Below are positions 13,829 through 17,737 of a stretch of DNA of 17,737 nucleotides, piece after piece; positions within the stretch are counted from its first letter, which is position 1, and the number at the start of each line of letters is the position of its first letter. Source of the stretch: CAG-273 sp051891195. GTDB lineage: Bacteria > Bacillota > Clostridia > TANB77 > CAG-508. Location: the NCBI GenBank assembly GCA_051891195.1, contig JBJFEZ010000010.1, forward strand, positions 1-17,737, in the 5' to 3' direction. The notes beneath the pieces were generated by a model. That model saw only the letters and a list, made by a program, of their open reading frames with translations, was not told the DNA's origin and did not search any database. A program made the position numbers and the translations under genes.

Positions 13829-15791
13829 TTAATCTGTTGCTATTTTTTCTAGTTCTCTTATTTTATCACGAATTTCAGCAGCTTTTTCAAACTCCATTTC
13901 TTGAGCATATTTTAACATTTCATCCGTAAGTTTACTAATAATTTCCTCTATATTTGTTTCTTTATTAAACTTATACTCTTCTTGTATTTCTTCCACATAG
14001 CTTGCTTTAATTGTATCTCTAATTGATTTTTTTATAGTTTGTGGAACAATACCATTTTCTTCATTATATTTCATTTGTATTTTTCTTCTTCTGTTTGTTT
14101 CGCTAATTGCTTTTTCCATACTGTCTGTTAGTTCATCCGCATACATTATAACTTTTCCTTCGGTGTTTCTAGCAGCACGTCCAATGGTTTGTATTAATGA
14201 ACGTTCTGAACGTAAAAAACCTTCTTTATCTGCATCTAATATAGCTACCAGTGAAACCTCTGGTATGTCTAGTCCTTCTCTTAAAAGATTTATTCCAACT
14301 AACACATCAAACTCGCCAAGTCTTAAGTCACGTATTATTTCCATTCTTTCTAATGCTTTAATGTCAGAATGCATATATTTTACTTTTATATCTAGTCCTG
14401 CTAAATAAGAAGTTAAATCTTCCGCCATTTTTTTAGTTAATGTTGTTACTAATATTCTTTCTTTTCTTTCTACTCGTTCTCGTATTTGTTCTATTAAATC
14501 ATCTATTTGATTAGATACAGGCTTAACTTCTATTTTAGGGTCTAGTAATCCTGTTGGTCTAATAATTTGTTCTACAACATTTTCTTTTGAATGTTCTTTT
14601 TCATATTCTGCTGGCGTAGCACTTACAAATATAACTTGATTTATTCTTTTTTCAAATTCTTCAAATTTTAATGGTCTATTATCAAATGCCGAAGGAAGTC
14701 TAAATCCATATTTAACTAAGCTTTCTTTTCTTGCTCTGTCTCCATTATACATAGCTCTAACCTGTGGAATTGTAGCGTGTGATTCATCTATTAATAACAA
14801 GAAATCCTTAGGGAAATAATCAAACAATGTGTATGGACTACTTCCTGGTTCTCTTCCGCTAATGTGTCTTGAATAATTTTCTATACCTTGGCAGAATCCC
14901 GTTTCTCTCATCATTTCAATATCAAAATTTGTTCTTTCCTCTATTCTTTGTGCTTCTATTAGTTTGTTGTTTTCTTTAAAGTATTTTACCCTTTCTTCCA
15001 TTTCTTGTTTAATGGTTACTATTGCCTTTTCCATTTTTTCGGCTGTTGTTGCATAATGAGAGTTTGGAAAAATCATAACATGTTGTCTTATGCTTGTTGT
15101 TTTGCCTGTTAATGGGTTTATTTCTGAAATTTTTTCTACTTCATCTCCCCAAAATTCTACCCTAATTGCTGTTTCGCTTTGGTCTGATGGATATATTTCA
15201 ACAATATCCCCTTTGGCTCTAAATGTTCCTCTTTTGAAATCTAATTCACTTCTAGTATATTGCATATTAATTAATTTTTTTAGTATTATATTTCTTTCCA
15301 CCTTCATTCCTGGTCTTAAAGATATTGTTAAATGTTCATAATCAATAGGATCTCCTAAACCATAAATGCAAGAAACAGAAGCTACTATTATTGTGTCTCT
15401 GGTTTCAAATAGAGACGCTGTTGCACTATGACGTAGTTTATCTATTTCATCATTTACAGATGAGTCCTTTTCAATATACGTATCTGATTGCGGTATATAT
15501 GCTTCAGGTTGATAATAGTCGTAATAGCTAACGAAATATTCAACATTATTTTCAGGGAAAAACTCTTTAAATTCTGAGTATAATTGTCCTGCTAAAGTTT
15601 TGTTGTGTGCCAGAACAAGAGTAGGCTTTTGTACTTTTTCAATTATATTGGCCATTGTAAAGGTTTTTCCGTGATCCAGTGACTCCTAAAAGCGTTTGAA
15701 ATTTTTTGCCTTCTTGTATTCCTTTACTTAAATATTCTATTGCCTTTGGTTGATCTCCTGTTGGTTGGTATTCTGAGTGTAATTTAAACAT
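13829..15791 (-). pseudogene. uvrB: Excinuclease ABC subunit B, uvrB, interrupted by a one-base insertion
   Basis: UvrB is the damage-verifying helicase-like subunit of nucleotide excision repair. Starting at the ATG at 15789-15791 (GGAGG site upstream) the sequence encodes MFKLHSEYQPTGDQPKAIEY and reaches GVTGS, residues 36-40, then shifts frame at an extra base near 15671 and stops at 15639-15641 after 50 codons. Removing that base restores GVTGSGKTFTMANI and gives a 653-residue UvrB of normal length. All later parts are intact: the beta-hairpin YYDYYQP at 89-95, DESH at 335-338, helicase motifs including LLREGLDIP and QTIGRAARN, and the C-terminal UVR domain at about 612-647. An internal ATG at 15653-15655 could start only a protein without Walker A. 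Intact downstream coding suggests a very recent mutation or a sequencing or assembly error. Confidence 0.95.
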
Positions 15792-15877
15792 TTTGCCTCC
15801 TTTATGAACTAATTAGACTACAGCTATTAATTTAGAAAATCGTTTGGTTACAAAACAAATTTATTTAGTTCTTATTT

Positions 15878-16531
15878 TTACTTTTTTGATTCTAATTTTT
15901 TTATGTACTCTTCTTGTATTTTACAAAACTCTTCTTCATTTTTTAATATTTCTCTTATGTCCATTAAAAATTTTTCATACTCTTTATCTTTTAGGTAAAA
16001 TTTAGCATAACCATTTATACCAAACTTTGAGTTTAAATGTTCAAATGCTCTTTTACATAGTTCTTTGTCTGTAGCATTTGGTTCTAACCTTTTTCCATAA
16101 TAATATGACCTTTCTAAACATTGTTCTACTGTATTGTTTCTATCAGCTGAAGAAACTATTTTTCCATATATACTTCTAGGTTCATGATTTGATGATGCCC
16201 TATGATCTTCTATTGCTTCTTGAATAATCACTAACTCTTTATCATAAAAGAAATTTTTTAAGTTTTTATCCTTTGACATAATATCAGCTGATACTTTCTC
16301 ATGTTTTTTAGGATCAATATGATGTCCTATATCGTGGTAAGCTGCAATTACATATACCATATTACTATCCACATTTATCTCATTTTGTTCTACTAATTCA
16401 AAACTTCTTCTAATAACATAATTAATATGTTCTATTCCGTGGCCTTTTTCATTTTTGTTGTATTCAGGAAGAACAAATTTCTCAATATATTTTTTCAAAT
16501 TATTATCTACTAAATTTATTAAATTTAACAT
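15878..16531 (-). CDS. HD-domain metal-dependent phosphohydrolase
   Basis: 217 residues, predicted soluble. HD superfamily motifs appear in order: HGIEH with H31 and H35, the signature H66-D67 in AAYHDIGHH, H110 in EDHRAS, and D130 in SSADR. These coordinate one or two divalent metals for hydrolysis of a phosphate ester, typically a nucleotide. The C-terminal third (about 175-217) is a charged helix. The substrate cannot be deduced; no RelA/SpoT synthetase domain or HD-GYP motif is present, so it is neither a full ppGpp hydrolase-synthetase nor a c-di-GMP HD-GYP enzyme. ATG with AAGGAGGTAA upstream, about 12 nt away. It has its own promoter at 16671-16699 and is followed after 86 bp by uvrB on the same strand, where I see no strong promoter, so the two may be co-transcribed. 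Confidence 0.9.
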   Translation of the reverse strand: MLNLINLVDNNLKKYIEKFVLPEYNKNEKGHGIEHINYVIRRSFELVEQNEINVDSNMVYVIAAYHDIGHHIDPKKHEKVSADIMSKDKNLKNFFYDKELVIIQEAIEDHRASSNHEPRSIYGKIVSSADRNNTVEQCLERSYYYGKRLEPNATDKELCKRAFEHLNSKFGINGYAKFYLKDKEYEKFLMDIREILKNEEEFCKIQEEYIKKLESKK

Positions 16532-16670
16532 TTTAAAAATTTACCTCCTTAAAATTTATTTTGTTCTAAATATTTTTTATATATTTAGTTATACTTGATT
16601 TTTATTTAATTTTCTATCTTTAAATATATTTTTCTTATTTAACTGCATTTATCGCAAAACTGTTGTTTGT

Positions 16671-16699
16671 ATTCTATAATATATTTACTATATTGTCAA
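16671..16699 (-). promoter_or_regulatory. Promoter of the HD-domain gene
   Basis: Minus-strand -35 TTGACA (perfect, complement of 16694-16699), 17-bp spacer, -10 TAGAAT (5 of 6, complement of 16671-16676). The start would be near 16664, giving a leader of about 130 nt before the ATG at 16531. Confidence 0.8.
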
Positions 16700-16833
16700 T
16701 ATTTTTTAGTAATAATTTCTATATTTTACCATTGTTTGTTTCAAGCTTACTAAGGTAGCTTATATTGAAAATCTTATACATACTAAAAGTAATGGTCTCC
16801 ATATTTGTCAAATCTTATTTAATAGTCAATTTT

Positions 16834-16839
16834 TATAAT
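16834..16839 (+). promoter_or_regulatory. Possible -10 element of the LysM gene
   Basis: A perfect TATAAT stands 80 bp before the LysM start. The nearest -35-like hexamer, TTGTCA at 16805-16810, is 23 bp away, which is too far for a standard promoter, so the element may need an activator or the true promoter may lie elsewhere. Confidence 0.3.
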
Positions 16840-16918
16840 GGATTGTAACATTTTTAAGATAATTTAATATTCTATTAATATAGACTTTTATAAAATTTAG
16901 AAAGGAAGATTATGAATT

Positions 16919-17644
16919 ATGGATAATTTAACTCCTATTTTGTATACCATTAAACCTGGTGATACCTTATATAATTTAGCTTTGATGTATGGTACAACTG
17001 TACAGGAAATAATGGATGCCAATTTAACATTAAATCCATATAACCTAAGAATAGGTCAACAAATTTATATTTACCCTCGTTCTAATAATCCATATGATTA
17101 CTGGATAAGCATAAATCAAGTTAATCTTTTACAAAATATGAATTTAATGTGGATTGAACATATTTTATGGACTCGTATGTTATTAATTAGCATAGCTGAA
17201 AATTTAGCTGATTTAGAACCTACCAAAACTCGTTTACTAGAAAATCCAAAAGATATTGCTGATATTTTTAGAAAATATTATGGCACTCTTATTGCAAATA
17301 GAATTCAAGAATTATTAACGGAGCATTTAGTAATAGGTGGAGATTTAATTGTTGCTTTAAAAAACGGAAATCAAAAATTAGCTGATGAATTAAATAGAAA
17401 ATGGTATAAAAATGCTGATGATATGGCAGAAGCATTTAGCAGTATCAATCCTTTTTATCCTAAGGAAGAAGTACGCCATATGTTATATGAGCATTTAAGA
17501 CTTACAACTAATGAAGTTTCTGCTCGTTTAAAAAAAGATTATGTTGCTGATATTAAAGCATATGATATGGTTCAAAAAGAAATTTTAAAAATGTCAGAGT
17601 TTTTTGTAAATGGAATTGTAAAACAGTTTCCTAATTTATTTTAA
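16919..17644 (+). CDS. LysM-domain protein with conserved helical C-terminal domain
   Basis: 241 residues and the only plus-strand gene. Residues about 8-52 form one LysM domain (YTIKPGDTLYNLALMYGTTVQEIM...NLRIGQQIYIY), which binds N-acetylglucosamine-containing glycans such as peptidoglycan. There is no signal peptide, so export by another route or an intracellular or spore role is possible. Residues about 75-241 are mainly helical, with LWTRMLLISIAENL, LLTEHLVIGG, MLYEHL and a VKQFPNLF end. This part resembles a Firmicutes family of unknown function that databases often label acetylglutamate kinase, although nothing here resembles that enzyme fold. AAAGGAAG lies 10 nt before the chosen ATG. 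Another ATG at 16912-16914 opens a four-codon frame overlapping this start. Terminated at 17694-17723. Confidence 0.88.
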   Translation: MDNLTPILYTIKPGDTLYNLALMYGTTVQEIMDANLTLNPYNLRIGQQIYIYPRSNNPYDYWISINQVNLLQNMNLMWIEHILWTRMLLISIAENLADLEPTKTRLLENPKDIADIFRKYYGTLIANRIQELLTEHLVIGGDLIVALKNGNQKLADELNRKWYKNADDMAEAFSSINPFYPKEEVRHMLYEHLRLTTNEVSARLKKDYVADIKAYDMVQKEILKMSEFFVNGIVKQFPNLF

Positions 17645-17657
17645 TATGTTTATATAA

Positions 17658-17682
17658 GGGTGTACATTTAAAATGTACACCC
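17658..17682 (+). repeat. Palindrome downstream of the LysM gene
   Basis: Inverted repeat GGGTGTACAT / ATGTACACCC with arms at 17658-17667 and 17673-17682 and a 5-nt AT loop, extendable inward. It starts 13 bp after the stop codon. No U-tract follows, so it may stabilise the transcript end, act as a binding palindrome, or form a first stem before the real terminator. Confidence 0.6.
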
Positions 17683-17693
17683 CCAGACTATTG

Positions 17694-17732
17694 ACAAACC
17701 CCAGAATAAAATCTGAGGTTTGTTATATTTTT
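17694..17732 (+). terminator. Intrinsic terminator of the LysM gene
   Basis: Stem arms at 17694-17705 and 17712-17723 (ACAAACCCCAGA / TCTGAGGTTTGT) pair at 11 of 12 positions with one C-A mismatch, have a 6-nt loop, and are followed on the plus strand by TATATTTTT. This is a normal rho-independent terminator, 49 bp after the stop codon. Confidence 0.82.
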
Positions 17733-17737
17733 ACATA

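Larger units (their letters stand above)
16532..16918. other. 387-bp divergent intergenic region
   Basis: Very AT-rich non-coding stretch between the HD gene (minus) and the LysM gene (plus). It contains the HD promoter, a short inverted repeat CTAAATAT / ATATTTAG with arms at 16566-16573 and 16581-16588 inside the HD leader, and the ribosome binding sites of both genes. I see no tRNA, no riboswitch consensus and no convincing small ORF in it. Confidence 0.7.

Noticed and set aside
15660..15680. Programmed ribosomal frameshift in uvrB
   Set aside because: There is no slippery heptamer at the junction, UvrB is not known to use recoding, and the shift falls in the invariant P-loop; mutation or sequence error is simpler.
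15792..15877. LexA-type SOS box or promoter ahead of uvrB
   Set aside because: Only partial GTTT/AAAC and CTAATTAG palindromes are seen; none matches the GAAC-N4-GTTC type box, and no -35/-10 pair is acceptable.

Overview
This is a visibly very AT-rich, gene-dense window that looks like chromosome from an uncultured, Gram-positive (monoderm) Clostridia-type bacterium. The supporting features are strong AGGAGG-type ribosome binding sites, a type IV pilus locus with no secretin gene, pilins beginning with the KGITLIALVV-like leader common in low-GC Clostridia, a DUF6514-like small protein and a LysM protein of a Firmicutes family. The lineage is inferred from these features; no database search was run. 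All genes but the last one are on the minus strand.

Region 1 (10376 down to 1031, minus strand) is a type IV pilus (T4P) operon. In transcription order it encodes a PilM-PilN fusion, a PilO-like protein, a PilP-like single-span protein, a short major pilin, a prepilin peptidase homologue, two minor prepilins, the extension ATPase PilB, the retraction ATPase PilT and the platform protein PilC. A ROK-family sugar kinase (974 down to 81) follows after a hairpin. PilB and PilT would drive pilin polymerisation and depolymerisation on PilC, while PilMN/PilO/PilP would form the inner alignment complex. Three features stand out. The peptidase has NEYA where the catalytic GxGD motif should be. None of the three prepilins has the usual Glu at mature position 5. 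The leaders of pilMN and of the major pilin share a spaced sequence element.

Region 2 (13238 down to 10652, minus strand) is a compact three-gene operon behind a good sigma-A-type promoter: family I inorganic pyrophosphatase, a membrane-anchored TPR protein, and the undecaprenyl-diphosphatase UppP (BacA). Two of the three products release phosphate.

Region 3 (16531 down to 13429, minus strand) holds an HD-domain phosphohydrolase with its own promoter, uvrB, and a small DUF6514-like gene with its own promoter and terminator. uvrB carries a one-base insertion in its Walker A codons, which as written breaks the gene into a 50-codon fragment and a long remainder.

Region 4 (16532 to the end): a 387-bp AT-rich divergent intergenic region, then a plus-strand gene for a LysM protein with a conserved helical C-terminal domain, followed by a palindrome and a clear intrinsic terminator.

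I found no tRNA, rRNA, CRISPR array, insertion sequence or riboswitch that I can support.
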